DNA from: an uncultured Acidobacteriia bacterium
GTDB taxonomy: Bacteria > Acidobacteriota > Terriglobia > Bryobacterales > Bryobacteraceae
Assembly (NCBI GenBank): GCA_903882645.1
Contig: CAIRXZ010000183.1
Coordinates: 1-32,098, forward strand
Direction: 5' to 3'
Length of the DNA: 32,098 nucleotides
Shown piece by piece: positions 1 through 7,555 of this stretch. Within the stretch, counting starts at the first letter, position 1, and each line of letters opens with the position of its first letter. A program made the position numbers and the translations under genes. Under the pieces are notes generated by a model. That model was given only the letters and a program-made list of their open reading frames with translations, was not told the origin of the DNA and searched no databases.

Positions 1-2
1 CA

Positions 3-131
3 TGGGCTAAGAACAGGATGCCATACTGGGGCCGGTCTGTCAATAGAACTCAATATAGACAGACTCACTTTGGGGACCGCGGATCTCCGCTGGGGGCAAT
101 CGAATCAAAACAAACCGCGGGGAAAATGTAG
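3..131 (+). CDS. Possible C-terminal end of an upstream gene (unidentified)
   Basis: The third forward frame is open from the window edge to a TAG at 129-131. It is followed 9 nt later by a perfect GC-rich palindrome that could be a terminator, which is the spacing expected at the end of a gene. The peptide includes MPYWGRSVNRTQYR and is polar and basic; I do not recognise a family. Frame 1 is also open here, so the assignment is weak. The base composition is lower in GC than the following gene. Confidence 0.2.
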   Translation, partial: WAKNRMPYWGRSVNRTQYRQTHFGDRGSPLGAIESKQTAGKM

Positions 132-140
132 AAACTCCAG

Positions 141-176
141 AAAGCGGCGGCCCGGATCGATCCGGGCCGCCGCTTT
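141..176. terminator. Perfect 36-bp palindrome, probable bidirectional terminator
   Basis: Two 18-nt arms are exact reverse complements (AAAGCGGCGGCCCGGATC and its complement), so either strand can form a very stable hairpin with an A tract on one side and a T tract (CTTT, then GCGTTTG) on the other. It lies 9 nt after a possible stop codon at 129-131 and about 95 nt before the TIR gene. The T tract is short, so intrinsic termination is likely but not certain; a protein-binding palindrome is the alternative. Confidence 0.55.
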
Positions 177-270
177 GCGTTTGAGGCGCGTTGGCGCAGG
201 CTTGCTTCCGACTCCCGACTTCTGTCTTCTCGTTTAGAATGGGTCTTGGCCGCACCGAGGCGCGCAAGTT

Positions 271-1377
271 TTGACTCCTACTCTCTTCCCCTGCCACGCG
301 GCCCCCGACCGGGACTTGGCCGCCGCGCTTGTGGCTTTTCTGGAGCGAAGCGCCGACGTGCGCGTCTTCTTCGGCGAAGGTGAGATGCGCCCCGGCGAGG
401 ACTTGGCCGCTAAAGCCAGGGAGGCGCGCATGGCCGACATCGTCGTGCCGCTGCTGTCCAGGAACTCCGTGCCTGCGCCCTGGCCGCGAGCCCAGTGGGA
501 AGGCGCTTTGATCGGCGAGCCCAAGGCCGAAGGCGTCCGGATTGGCTTCGTCCGATGTGACGAGTACGTCCCGCCGCGTGTGCTCGCGCCGCAATTCGAC
601 TGCCGGTCGCTCGCAGGCCGGCGCGAGCTGAAGCGCTGGATACGAGACCGCGTGGCCTCTTATGTTCCGCCCGAAACTCCACCGTGTCCCGAACTATCGG
701 CGGACCTGGAGGTCCTCGGCATCGCGCTCGCGGACCGCCCGGGCAGCGAGACGGTCGCCAGCGCGAATCTCGCCTTCGCATTTGCGCGCGTCTCGAGCGC
801 GGATTTCGACCAGATTCTACGTCTGAGGTGCGGCGGCCGGACCCTGGCCGCGCTTGCGGGGGATCTGGCCGCGCAGCTTGGATTGCGGTTGGAGGGCGAG
901 TTGGAAAGCAACCTCGAGCGTCTCGGCGATTTCTGCTCCGCGCGGCGCTTCCTGTTGCTCTTGGATGGCGCGCAATCCCCGGCCGCGCACGAGTTTATCT
1001 TCGGCGGACGCTGCTCCACGCTGCTTTGCAGCGAACCCGGTCCTTCCGGCGGACCGCCGGAGGAGGAGCCGGTACAGGACGCGCAGCGCGTCTTGCTTCG
1101 AGCGGCGAGCGCCGATTATCGGGAAGTTTGCCGCCTGGCGCGAATCGGCAGGGGGCTGCTGCGGGACCAGGGCCGCATCGCCGAGCTATACGAGCTCATG
1201 CAGCAGTGGCGCGCCGCCGCCGAAGCGCGCGGGGACCGCGGCGTCCTGGACGAATGCTCCCGCGAGATGGTCTGGATTCTCGAAGGCTGGGGCCGTTTCG
1301 ACGAGGCCCGGCGCCTGGAGTACCACCGCGTTGCGGAATACGGCGCGCAGATGCTGTTACCCCTGGAAGATTCCTGA
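271..1377 (+). CDS. TIR-domain protein with degenerate NB-ARC-like domain and helical C-terminus
   Basis: Residues 1-130 read as a bacterial TIR domain: strand-helix elements, the RVFFGEGEMRPGED box (31-44), a hydrophobic strand with LLSRNS (61-66), and WPRAQWEGAL (71-80), where E77 falls where TIR NADases carry their catalytic glutamate. Residues 148-255 resemble an NB-ARC/STAND nucleotide-binding domain: a P-loop-like stretch DRPGSETVASANLA (155-168) without the GK[TS] core, a Walker-B-like FLLLLDGA (227-234), and a following strand RCSTLLCSEPG (247-257). The C-terminal 90 residues are helical and TPR-like. TIR domains act in NAD+ cleavage or signalling, often in antiphage defence; that role here is inference. 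Start is TTG at 271 (gagg about 10 nt upstream); an in-frame stop at 235-237 and no ATG between exclude a longer form. The 3' end overlaps the convergent toxin remnant by 21 nt. Confidence 0.72.
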   Translation: MTPTLFPCHAAPDRDLAAALVAFLERSADVRVFFGEGEMRPGEDLAAKAREARMADIVVPLLSRNSVPAPWPRAQWEGALIGEPKAEGVRIGFVRCDEYVPPRVLAPQFDCRSLAGRRELKRWIRDRVASYVPPETPPCPELSADLEVLGIALADRPGSETVASANLAFAFARVSSADFDQILRLRCGGRTLAALAGDLAAQLGLRLEGELESNLERLGDFCSARRFLLLLDGAQSPAAHEFIFGGRCSTLLCSEPGPSGGPPEEEPVQDAQRVLLRAASADYREVCRLARIGRGLLRDQGRIAELYELMQQWRAAAEARGDRGVLDECSREMVWILEGWGRFDEARRLEYHRVAEYGAQMLLPLEDS

Positions 1378-1557
1378 TCGGGCGCCGGCAGTACAGCCGC
1401 GTGCGCCGCGAGGGCGCTCCCTGGTCCTGAGTTCCAACGCAACCCATCGGAGAAGGCGCTGGCACCATTTGTCCGGGTCGCGAGAGGTATGAAATACGGC
1501 GTAGATCGTGACCGTTTCCAACTCAGCTTCCGGCGCGATCACCAGCTCAACGGGCAT
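1357..1557 (-). pseudogene. RelE/ParE-family toxin with internal deletion
   Basis: The ATG at 1557 overlaps the stop of the upstream antitoxin gene (11 nt shared, translational coupling), the usual arrangement for this module. The product begins MPVELVIAPEAELE, a normal RelE/ParE toxin start, then runs directly into TIYAVFHTSRDPDKW, the normal last strand and C-terminus of the family. About 60 central residues, including most of the RNase/gyrase-binding fold, are missing without loss of frame. After the usual end the frame continues through about 30 low-complexity Arg-rich residues into the TIR gene. I infer an inactivated toxin. The family is called from memory of toxin sequences, not a search. 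Confidence 0.7.
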
Positions 1558-1765
1558 TGCGGGCACGCAACTTGCACTTCACCTCTTCCCAGGACAGCCC
1601 CGAAGCCGGGTTTTTCAGTAGATTCGCTTTCCGGCGCGCCAGTTCCTGCCTTTGCCAATCGTGGACTGGCACGGCTTCCGGCGCGGCCGCAAGGTCGTCC
1701 CACAGATCTTCGACAAGTTGGAGCTTCTCGGAGGGGCTCAGATCAAAGATCGATGCTGAATTCAT
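1547..1765 (-). CDS. Addiction-module antitoxin (TIGR02574-like)
   Basis: A 72-residue protein with the hallmark of putative addiction-module components: an N-terminal LSPSEKLQLVEDLWDDLAA helix and a C-terminal helix rich in charge with the GLSWEEVK box. These proteins bind and neutralise a RelE/ParE toxin encoded immediately downstream, and usually autoregulate. The ATG at 1765 has GGAG 6 nt upstream and gives the family's normal length; the frame opens further upstream but without family similarity. It looks intact although its toxin partner is deleted internally. It lies between the rhamnosidase gene (stop at 1948) and the TIR gene, and the 180 nt before it show no other gene. Confidence 0.8.
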   Translation of the reverse strand: MNSASIFDLSPSEKLQLVEDLWDDLAAAPEAVPVHDWQRQELARRKANLLKNPASGLSWEEVKCKLRARNAR

Positions 1766-1947
1766 TCGGGTCTCCACTGCCGATGCTCTCAAATTGCCTG
1801 GCCACGTGGCCGCATCACGCCCCACCCGTAGAACTGAACACCCAGAGCTTCAAGGGTTCTGTCCTGAAAGACAGGTCCTTCCCGCGAACCCGCTCTCGAG
1901 TGTTCGCGGCAGGCAGCGGGGCCATTCGCCGCACTCGGCCGCCGCGG

Positions 1948-4668
1948 TCATTTGGCGACCAGTCGAATCGGACCCAGCAGGCCGGAGGCGAGAGGTTGCA
2001 GGTTCGCCATGTCCTGGTCCTGGAAGCGGTCGCCGTACTTCTGAATCAAGGGCCGGTAATCCGGCGGCGGCTGGTGCGAGAGGGTATTGATCGCCAGGTT
2101 CGCCACCACCACGCGAATGTGGTTCTCGCCCGCGCGCAGCAACCCGCTCACTTCGACCTCGTAAGGCGGGCGCCACACCGAGCCGGCCGCCTTGCCGTTC
2201 ACGTAGACCACGGCGGCTTCGCGCACGGGGCTTTCCAGCATCGCGCGCATTCCGCTGCCGGAGCGCCGTTCCTGCGCGGTTACGGGCGTCCCGGCGCCGA
2301 AGTCGAGCCAGACAGCGCGGCCGGAGCTTACGAACGAAGGGCCGAGGGTTACGGTCTTCTCGTAAGTGGCCTGGCCGGAGAAGTACTTGTACGCTTCCAG
2401 ATCGGTCCAGGAAGTCAGGCGATCCATCGCGACCGGCTGCGGCGAGCCGGCGAAGACCGCCGTCCAGCCGGCGCTGATGTCGATGGCCGGGACCGCGGGG
2501 CCAGTCGGTGGACGCGGCGCCGCCACTTGGTCTTTCGAGAAAACGATCACGCGGGACTCGTAGGGCGCGAGGTTCAGATCGATGCGGTTGCCGCCATCGG
2601 CCTTCTCCACTTTGCCGTTGAACGGGTTCCACCACGCGGCTTGCGCTCCCTGTATGCGGAATTCAGCCGCGCCGTGAACCGGTTGGTTGCTCGTGTTGGC
2701 CAGGAAGTAGACATCGGCGAACGCAAGCTTGCGGTGGACGAAGCCGACTTCCGGGGCCTTCGTCAGGTCCGGGGCCAGAGCCGCGCGGAGCGCTTCGCCC
2801 AGCCTGGCTTCGCCGGGGACGAGCTTGCCCTTGGCGGCGGGCGCTTCGAACAGCGCGCGCGAAAGGTCGCGGATCGCGGAAGTATCCGTCTGCGCTTCCA
2901 CCAAGCCCGGAGCGAGCGAGGGCGTGCGGCGAGTGGCAATTGCGATTCCGCCTTTGCGGACATACTCCTCGATCTTTCGGTACGTCGCGAGCGGAATCCG
3001 CTCCACGCCGGGCAGGATCAGGACGGGATAGGGTATGCCGCCGTGGGTGATCGCGCCATCGTCGATCAAATCGAAGTTATAGCCGGCATCGAGAATCTGC
3101 GGGACAATCTGGGGGTCCAGCAGCGTGCCCATCTGCCCATTGACCGACACATTCCCGAGGGTGAAGTGCGCGTACGCATCGTCGGTCGGCAGATAGAGGG
3201 CCACGTCGTTCACCGGCTTCCCCTGGCGCAACAGGAAGCTGATGCGCTGGAGGGAAACGGTGATATCCGGCATCACGAGCCACCACGGGTTGTGCTCGCT
3301 GAACACCGCCGCGGCATAGAAGTGCCATCCCGGCTCGGCGGCTTGCGGCGGCGAATAGGGCCAGCCGTGGCAGATAATCTGGTTGACGCCCTGGAGAAAG
3401 TGCAGGTCGGCTTCGGCCTTCATGTCCAGCGGCGTGGCGCGGAAGACGGGCGAGTGCAGCCAGGTAAAGGTCTCGGAAGACGTGACGGGCCGGTCATAAA
3501 GATGGTTCGCCGAGGAGGCCCAGCGCGTGGTCGAGAAAGCGCGCCAGCGGGAGCCTTCGCCCTCCGGCAGATCGGCCAGCGCCTGGCTCGAGAGATTCAC
3601 CGGCGGGGTCCCGTAGCTCTGCGAGCGGAAGAGCGTTCCGTGCCGCCGCGCCCATTCGCGGACGGGCGTGAGGTAGCGCTCGTTGACAAGTTCCGTGAGA
3701 GTCCGGCCCCAATCGTGGCGGATGGCGGCGGTCTTCTCGCCCGTGTCTCCGGCGAGCGCGGGCAGATCGGGCGTTAGATCGTAGCCGCGGCGGCGCTGGA
3801 ACTCTTCGAGGAAGTCGCCGGTCCAGTCCGAGGCGTTGACTTCCAGGCTGTCGCTGAAAACCGCATAGGGCGGATTCTTGCCGAAGGCCTCCATCAAGCG
3901 GTCGCCGGTGGACTTGAGGTGCTCGTCGATGGCGGCCAAGCTGTAGTGGTCCAGAACGAAGCCTTCGGCCCCGAAAGCAGCCCGCTTGACCGCCATGCGG
4001 GTGCGGCTGGCGATGAAAAAGAGCGCCACGCGGCCGGGTTCCGCCGCCGCCGGAACGCGCGCCACGCTGCCATCCACTCCGGTGAGGCGCTGAATGCCCT
4101 CGCCCGAGAATTGGCGGGCGTCGCCGCGCGCCAGAAACGCCGCGATCAGCTTCTCCCCTTCCCGCACGGCGGCGACGGGTACGGAGACCGCGCCGGCCGG
4201 AACGGGAACGCGCTCCACGCGCAAGCGGGGCGCCGCCAGGTCGATGGACGTATGCGGTCCGCCGTAGGGCCAGCCGCTGCCGAGCGTCAGGTCCACGCGC
4301 AGCCCGAGTTCGCGCGCCTTATCGTTGGCGAAGCGTAGATCCTCGATGAACTCGTCCGAGAGGTAGGGGAAGTTGCGCAGGCCGCGCGCAGGGTCGTCGA
4401 GGGTCACGGGGTAGACCGGCTGAATCTCGACGCCGCCGATGCCGCCTTCCTTCATCTTGCGAAGTTCCCGCTCCAGCTCCGGCTTGACGACCGCCGGGCC
4501 GAACCACCACCAGCGCATCATGATGCGGGCATCGTCGGGAGGACGCTCGAAGGCGCTCTTCAAGGCCGCAATATCCGATGGCGCGGCGGCCCATGCAACG
4601 AGGATGCAGGCCGCAAGGAAGAGAGTCAGAAGGGAGATTCGGGACGCGGTGGAGCGGAAGGGATGCAT
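1948..4668 (-). CDS. Exported glycoside hydrolase, GH106-like alpha-L-rhamnosidase
   Basis: A 906-residue protein with an N-terminal signal peptide (basic MHPFRSTASR, hydrophobic 11-28, AAAP cleavage region; an LAAC at 18-21 lies inside the hydrophobic core, so lipoprotein processing is less likely). The mature part begins with the RIMMRWWWFGP box (49-58), then LTLGSGWPYGGP (127-138) and FSDSLEVNASDW (271-282) followed by FLEEFQRRRGYDLTP, which are characteristic of family GH106. The last 200 residues are a beta-sandwich carbohydrate-binding-like region. GH106 enzymes remove terminal L-rhamnose from plant pectin (RG-I/RG-II) and plant glycosides by inversion; the exact substrate cannot be read here. 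ATG 4668 is preferred over an in-frame ATG 26 codons upstream because it begins the signal peptide. A TATAAT lies 3 nt before it. Confidence 0.85.
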   Translation of the reverse strand: MHPFRSTASRISLLTLFLAACILVAWAAAPSDIAALKSAFERPPDDARIMMRWWWFGPAVVKPELERELRKMKEGGIGGVEIQPVYPVTLDDPARGLRNFPYLSDEFIEDLRFANDKARELGLRVDLTLGSGWPYGGPHTSIDLAAPRLRVERVPVPAGAVSVPVAAVREGEKLIAAFLARGDARQFSGEGIQRLTGVDGSVARVPAAAEPGRVALFFIASRTRMAVKRAAFGAEGFVLDHYSLAAIDEHLKSTGDRLMEAFGKNPPYAVFSDSLEVNASDWTGDFLEEFQRRRGYDLTPDLPALAGDTGEKTAAIRHDWGRTLTELVNERYLTPVREWARRHGTLFRSQSYGTPPVNLSSQALADLPEGEGSRWRAFSTTRWASSANHLYDRPVTSSETFTWLHSPVFRATPLDMKAEADLHFLQGVNQIICHGWPYSPPQAAEPGWHFYAAAVFSEHNPWWLVMPDITVSLQRISFLLRQGKPVNDVALYLPTDDAYAHFTLGNVSVNGQMGTLLDPQIVPQILDAGYNFDLIDDGAITHGGIPYPVLILPGVERIPLATYRKIEEYVRKGGIAIATRRTPSLAPGLVEAQTDTSAIRDLSRALFEAPAAKGKLVPGEARLGEALRAALAPDLTKAPEVGFVHRKLAFADVYFLANTSNQPVHGAAEFRIQGAQAAWWNPFNGKVEKADGGNRIDLNLAPYESRVIVFSKDQVAAPRPPTGPAVPAIDISAGWTAVFAGSPQPVAMDRLTSWTDLEAYKYFSGQATYEKTVTLGPSFVSSGRAVWLDFGAGTPVTAQERRSGSGMRAMLESPVREAAVVYVNGKAAGSVWRPPYEVEVSGLLRAGENHIRVVVANLAINTLSHQPPPDYRPLIQKYGDRFQDQDMANLQPLASGLLGPIRLVAK

Positions 4669-4671
4669 GGG

Positions 4672-4701
4672 ATTATAGTAAGCCAGGTTACGGGGTGTTG
4701 A
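4672..4701 (-). promoter_or_regulatory. Candidate promoter of the rhamnosidase gene, very close to its ATG
   Basis: On the minus strand a perfect TATAAT (4677 to 4672) lies 3 nt before the ATG at 4668, with TCAACA (4/6 match to TTGACA) 18 nt further upstream at 4701-4696. Transcription would begin at or within the start codon, so either the transcript is leaderless or translation starts further in. No Shine-Dalgarno-like sequence is seen before the ATG. Confidence 0.45.
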
Positions 4702-4787
4702 CGAACTGACGCGTTCACCGGTTTTCGAGTGGCGCCACTGCGCCATAATGATCTAAGGGCAATACCGTTCACTTTGCGCGCGCAGCC

Positions 4788-4858
4788 GTGGAGTGGCCTT
4801 TCAGGCTGCCACCTGTGGAGTGGGCCTCTGGCCTGCCATGCCGCCGTCCGTGGCGGCA
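4788..4858 (+). repeat. Two tandem short hairpin repeats (REP-like)
   Basis: Unit one (4788-4812) and unit two (4815-4839) both begin GTGGAGTGG and end TGCCAC or TGCCAT. Their stems differ but pair (GCCT/AGGC around TTC versus GGCC/GGCC around TCT). Unit two runs into a second hairpin, TGCCGCC-gtccgt-GGCGGCA (4839-4858). Related copies occur at 14400, 16748, 25173, 25348 and 30539. They lie between the divergent rhamnosidase and vapB genes. Confidence 0.75.
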
Positions 4859-4915
4859 TTCGGGGCGCGACCGGAACGAGGTGAATAGCATCTCGCTCTA
4901 AGGGGACCCGCTCAA

Positions 4916-5194
4916 ATGAACATCGAAATCCACAAGCCCGAGCTCGAACAACGCGTGAGGGAAGGAATCCAAAGCGGGCGCTTCCACGGCGTTGACGAAC
5001 TTCTCACCAAGGCTCTCGATGCTCTTTCGGAAGAGGATGCGGCCGGTGAAACGGTTACCCGCTCCGAGGCCGGATTCGACAAGGCAAAAGCCCGCCAAGC
5101 CGTGGCGCGCATCCGCGAAATCCGCAAAGGCGTGCGGCTTGACCTGCAAGGCATGTCGATCCGCGAGCTTGCCCACCTGGGGCACAGATACTGA
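4916..5194 (+). CDS. vapB: VapB-like antitoxin of a VapBC module
   Basis: A 92-residue protein. The first 45 residues (MNIEIHKPELEQRVREGIQS and on to the ELLTKALDALSEED helix) resemble a ribbon-helix-helix-type DNA-binding half. The C-terminal ARQAVARIREIRKGVRLD...MSIRELAHLGHRY is the toxin-wrapping tail seen in antitoxins paired with PIN-domain VapC toxins. AAGGGG about 11 nt before the ATG serves as ribosome-binding site. The stop codon shares one base with the ATG of the toxin gene (5194), the usual coupled arrangement. VapB neutralises the VapC RNase and represses the operon; here the toxin is truncated, so the antitoxin may be a relic or may counter a toxin elsewhere. Confidence 0.75.
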   Translation: MNIEIHKPELEQRVREGIQSGRFHGVDELLTKALDALSEEDAAGETVTRSEAGFDKAKARQAVARIREIRKGVRLDLQGMSIRELAHLGHRY

Positions 5195-5388
5195 TGAGAG
5201 CCTTCGTCCTCGACGTGTCGGCTTGCATGCCTTGGTGCTGCGAGGATGAGACGACGCCGAAAGCGGTGGTCTTTACCGACAATCCCGTTTCACAGCCGGA
5301 AAGCTCTTTTGCAGTCCTGGGGTACTGGTCTCTGTTCCGGACGCACCCCTGGATCGCCTGGCGCACGGGTGGAGCACACGAAGCGTGA
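5194..5388 (+). pseudogene. vapC: VapC PIN-domain toxin, truncated after about 22 residues
   Basis: The frame starts MRAFVLDVSACMPWC with CEDETTP following, which is the N-terminus of PIN-domain VapC toxins including the first metal-binding aspartate (D7). From about 5260 the translation (KAVVFTDNPVSQPESS onward) has no PIN character, and none of the remaining acidic residues or the C-terminal fold of the usual roughly 130-residue toxin can be found in the next kilobase. The break coincides with entry into a lower-GC segment. I infer loss of the toxin by insertion or deletion at about 5260. Confidence 0.7.
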
Positions 5389-5409
5389 AATAGGACTAAA
5401 CTGTCTGGA

Positions 5410-6207
5410 GTGGCGAAGCAGGCACGAACCCGCAGGACACGGACTACTCGACCGCCTCCAAGCAAACACCTCGATTCTGGCATCGCGTGGACCATCGTGT
5501 CGCTTGCAGTGGCTATTCTCACAGCAGTGCTTGGGATTGCCAGCGTAATTCCTTTCGGCGCTGCCATTCTGTTCCTTCTTGGATCGCTGGCAGTCATGTC
5601 GTGGGCGATTTGGCGATCTCAATGGCTATCCCACACCGCCAATAGACGCAAGGCTGTTTGGGTCATTGCGCTCGGTCTCGGATATTGCGCGGTAGCAAGT
5701 CCAGCTGTCGAAAAACTGTATCGCCTTGCGTACGGTTATCCGAGCTTCCCCTTCATGCAACCCACAGTTTGGGACCCGGTGGCGAGGCATTGGTACTTCT
5801 TCATCGATCACCGGGGTCCTGATCCGGTTTACAACGTAAGGGCCATTTGTAGTGTTATCGGATCGCACGTTCCCGATATACGGCTTGAGTACGAGGAGGT
5901 AGATGCCCAGCCGATGTTGGGGCCCATGGCCAGGGGACAGTTTCCGCTCGACGCCCCAGATCCGAACCATGGCTATTACGAGGCTGCATTTGCGTACCAT
6001 GGCGGTACAGCGGTTGAAGATCTATTGATTGAAATGATAGGAGGCAAGGTGACAATCGCCTCAAAAGTAATCGACAAGAGTCCCAAGAGCAACAAGGGTA
6101 TCCTACTGCAGTGCAAGGACAAGGGCTTTCCGAAGGACGTAGGCATCGAACAGAACGCTCCATCTTGTTGGCCTGGCTTTGTAGCTCGTGATGGGAGCAA
6201 GTACTGA
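5410..6207 (+). CDS. Hypothetical membrane protein, lower GC than its neighbours
   Basis: A 265-residue protein I do not recognise. It has a basic N-terminus, two or three hydrophobic segments (about 26-68, with GIAWTIVSLAVAILTAVLG, and 82-98), then a soluble domain of about 165 residues with several Tyr, Trp and Cys. The start is taken as GTG 5410, since there is no ATG before residue 115; a GGAG overlaps the start and an AGGA lies about 15 nt upstream, so the start is uncertain. Sampled 60-nt lines of this gene have about 47-53 percent GC against 68 percent in a sampled line of the threonine synthase gene, and codon choice is less GC-biased. It lies directly after the broken vapC, which suggests acquisition from elsewhere. 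It is convergent with thrC. Confidence 0.6.
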   Translation: MAKQARTRRTRTTRPPPSKHLDSGIAWTIVSLAVAILTAVLGIASVIPFGAAILFLLGSLAVMSWAIWRSQWLSHTANRRKAVWVIALGLGYCAVASPAVEKLYRLAYGYPSFPFMQPTVWDPVARHWYFFIDHRGPDPVYNVRAICSVIGSHVPDIRLEYEEVDAQPMLGPMARGQFPLDAPDPNHGYYEAAFAYHGGTAVEDLLIEMIGGKVTIASKVIDKSPKSNKGILLQCKDKGFPKDVGIEQNAPSCWPGFVARDGSKY

Positions 6208-6301
6208 CGCGTTGGCGTCAAATCTATTGTGGTCGTGAGGTTATCGTAGAAAAGACCCGAACGGCGCTCTGGACATTGATGTCGAAAACTCCCTCGCAGG
6301 C

Positions 6302-7525
6302 TTATCGCGGCGTGATCAACCCGCCCAGCTTGTCCTGCTCACCGACGGCGGTTCGCGGAAAGCGCGTGGAGTAGGCCTCGGGGTATTTCAGCCCCGAACC
6401 CGTGTTGTAGAGGACGATGCGGTCGCTGGCGCTCAGGAAGCCAGAGGCCAGCAGTTTCTGAAGGGCGGCCACGCAAGCGGCGCCTTCCGGGGCGGCATAG
6501 ATTCCCTCGACAGACGCCAGCGCGACTCCCGACTCCAACATCTCGTCGTCGCTCACGGCTACCGCCGCGCCGCGGCTTCCGCGCACCGCTTGCAGCACCA
6601 GAAAATCTCCCAGCGGCTTGGGAACGCGCAGGCCCGCCGCCACCGTATGGGCGTCTTCCCAGAAACGGCAGCGCGGCTCGTTCTCCTCGAAGGCGCGCAC
6701 CACGGGCTGGCAGCCTTCGGCCTGCACCGCGATCATCTTCGGGCGCCGCGAGCCGATCCAGCCCAGCTTCTCCATCTCGTCGAAGGCCTTCCACATCCCG
6801 ATCATCCCGACGCCCCCGCCCGTCGGATAGAAGATCGCGTCCGGCAGTTCCCAGTCCAGTTGCTCCGCTACCTCGAAGCCCATGGTCTTCTTGCCTTCGA
6901 TGCGGTACGGCTCTTTGAGCGTGCCAAGGTCGAACCAGCCTTCCGCCGCGCCGCGCTCGACGGCCATGCGGCCGCAATCGGAGATCAAGCCATCGACCAG
7001 CGTCACGGACGCGCCGTACGCTTTGCACTCCAGGTAGTTGGCTTGCGGCGCGTCGCGCGGCATGAAGATGTGCGCTTCGATTCCCGCCGCCGCGGCGTAG
7101 GCCGCCAGGGCGCCGGCCGCGTTCCCGGCCGAGGGCATCGACACCTTGCGGATGCCCAGCTCGGCGCACATCGAGATGGCGCACGCCAGGCCGCGCGCTT
7201 TGAAAGAACCCGTGGGATTGACGCCCTCGTCCTTCACCCAAAGCGACTCCGCGCCGAGGCGCGCCCCCAGGCGGCGCGCGCGAACCAGCGGGGTCCAGCC
7301 TTCTCCCAGCGATACCACGGACTCGTCGGCGGGAGGCAGAAGGGGCGCGTAACGCCACATGCTGGCGGGGCCGCGGCAAACCTCGCGCCTTCGCCAGCGA
7401 TGCCGGATCTTATCCAGGTCGTACCGCACCAGCAGCGGGCCGCCGCAATCGCACAGACCGGCGCTCCGCCCCGCTTCCAGCCTCCGGCCGCACAGGCTGC
7501 ACTCCAAGTGCGTGGCTTTAGACAT
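6302..7525 (-). CDS. thrC: Threonine synthase
   Basis: A 407-residue PLP enzyme that converts O-phospho-L-homoserine to L-threonine in the cytoplasm. The N-terminus has a zinc-ribbon-like quartet (C9, C12, C25, C27), followed by SLGEGWTPL (72-80), the PLP lysine in NPTGSFKARG (K109), SAGNAAGAL (132-140) and the glycine-rich phosphate loop PTGGGVGMIG (233 onward). This is the threonine synthase type of the fold-type II family; length and motifs are complete. ATG 7525 begins MSKATHLECSLCG, typical for this form. It lies 30 nt after the stop of the TonB-dependent receptor gene on the same strand, so co-transcription is possible although the functions are unrelated. Confidence 0.93.
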   Translation of the reverse strand: MSKATHLECSLCGRRLEAGRSAGLCDCGGPLLVRYDLDKIRHRWRRREVCRGPASMWRYAPLLPPADESVVSLGEGWTPLVRARRLGARLGAESLWVKDEGVNPTGSFKARGLACAISMCAELGIRKVSMPSAGNAAGALAAYAAAAGIEAHIFMPRDAPQANYLECKAYGASVTLVDGLISDCGRMAVERGAAEGWFDLGTLKEPYRIEGKKTMGFEVAEQLDWELPDAIFYPTGGGVGMIGMWKAFDEMEKLGWIGSRRPKMIAVQAEGCQPVVRAFEENEPRCRFWEDAHTVAAGLRVPKPLGDFLVLQAVRGSRGAAVAVSDDEMLESGVALASVEGIYAAPEGAACVAALQKLLASGFLSASDRIVLYNTGSGLKYPEAYSTRFPRTAVGEQDKLGGLITPR

Positions 7526-7555
7526 TAAGAAGAAAGTCTAACATCGGGCGCGGGC

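Noticed and set aside
18-1000. Minus-strand frames over the TIR gene (184, 123 and 119 codons)
   Set aside because: No ribosome-binding site or family features, and the plus-strand frame has clear TIR and nucleotide-binding-like structure.
1489-3777. A 762-codon plus-strand open frame opposite the rhamnosidase gene
   Set aside because: It is antisense to a well-conserved GH106-like protein, is Arg/Gly/His-rich without recognisable motifs, and arises from GC-biased codon positions.
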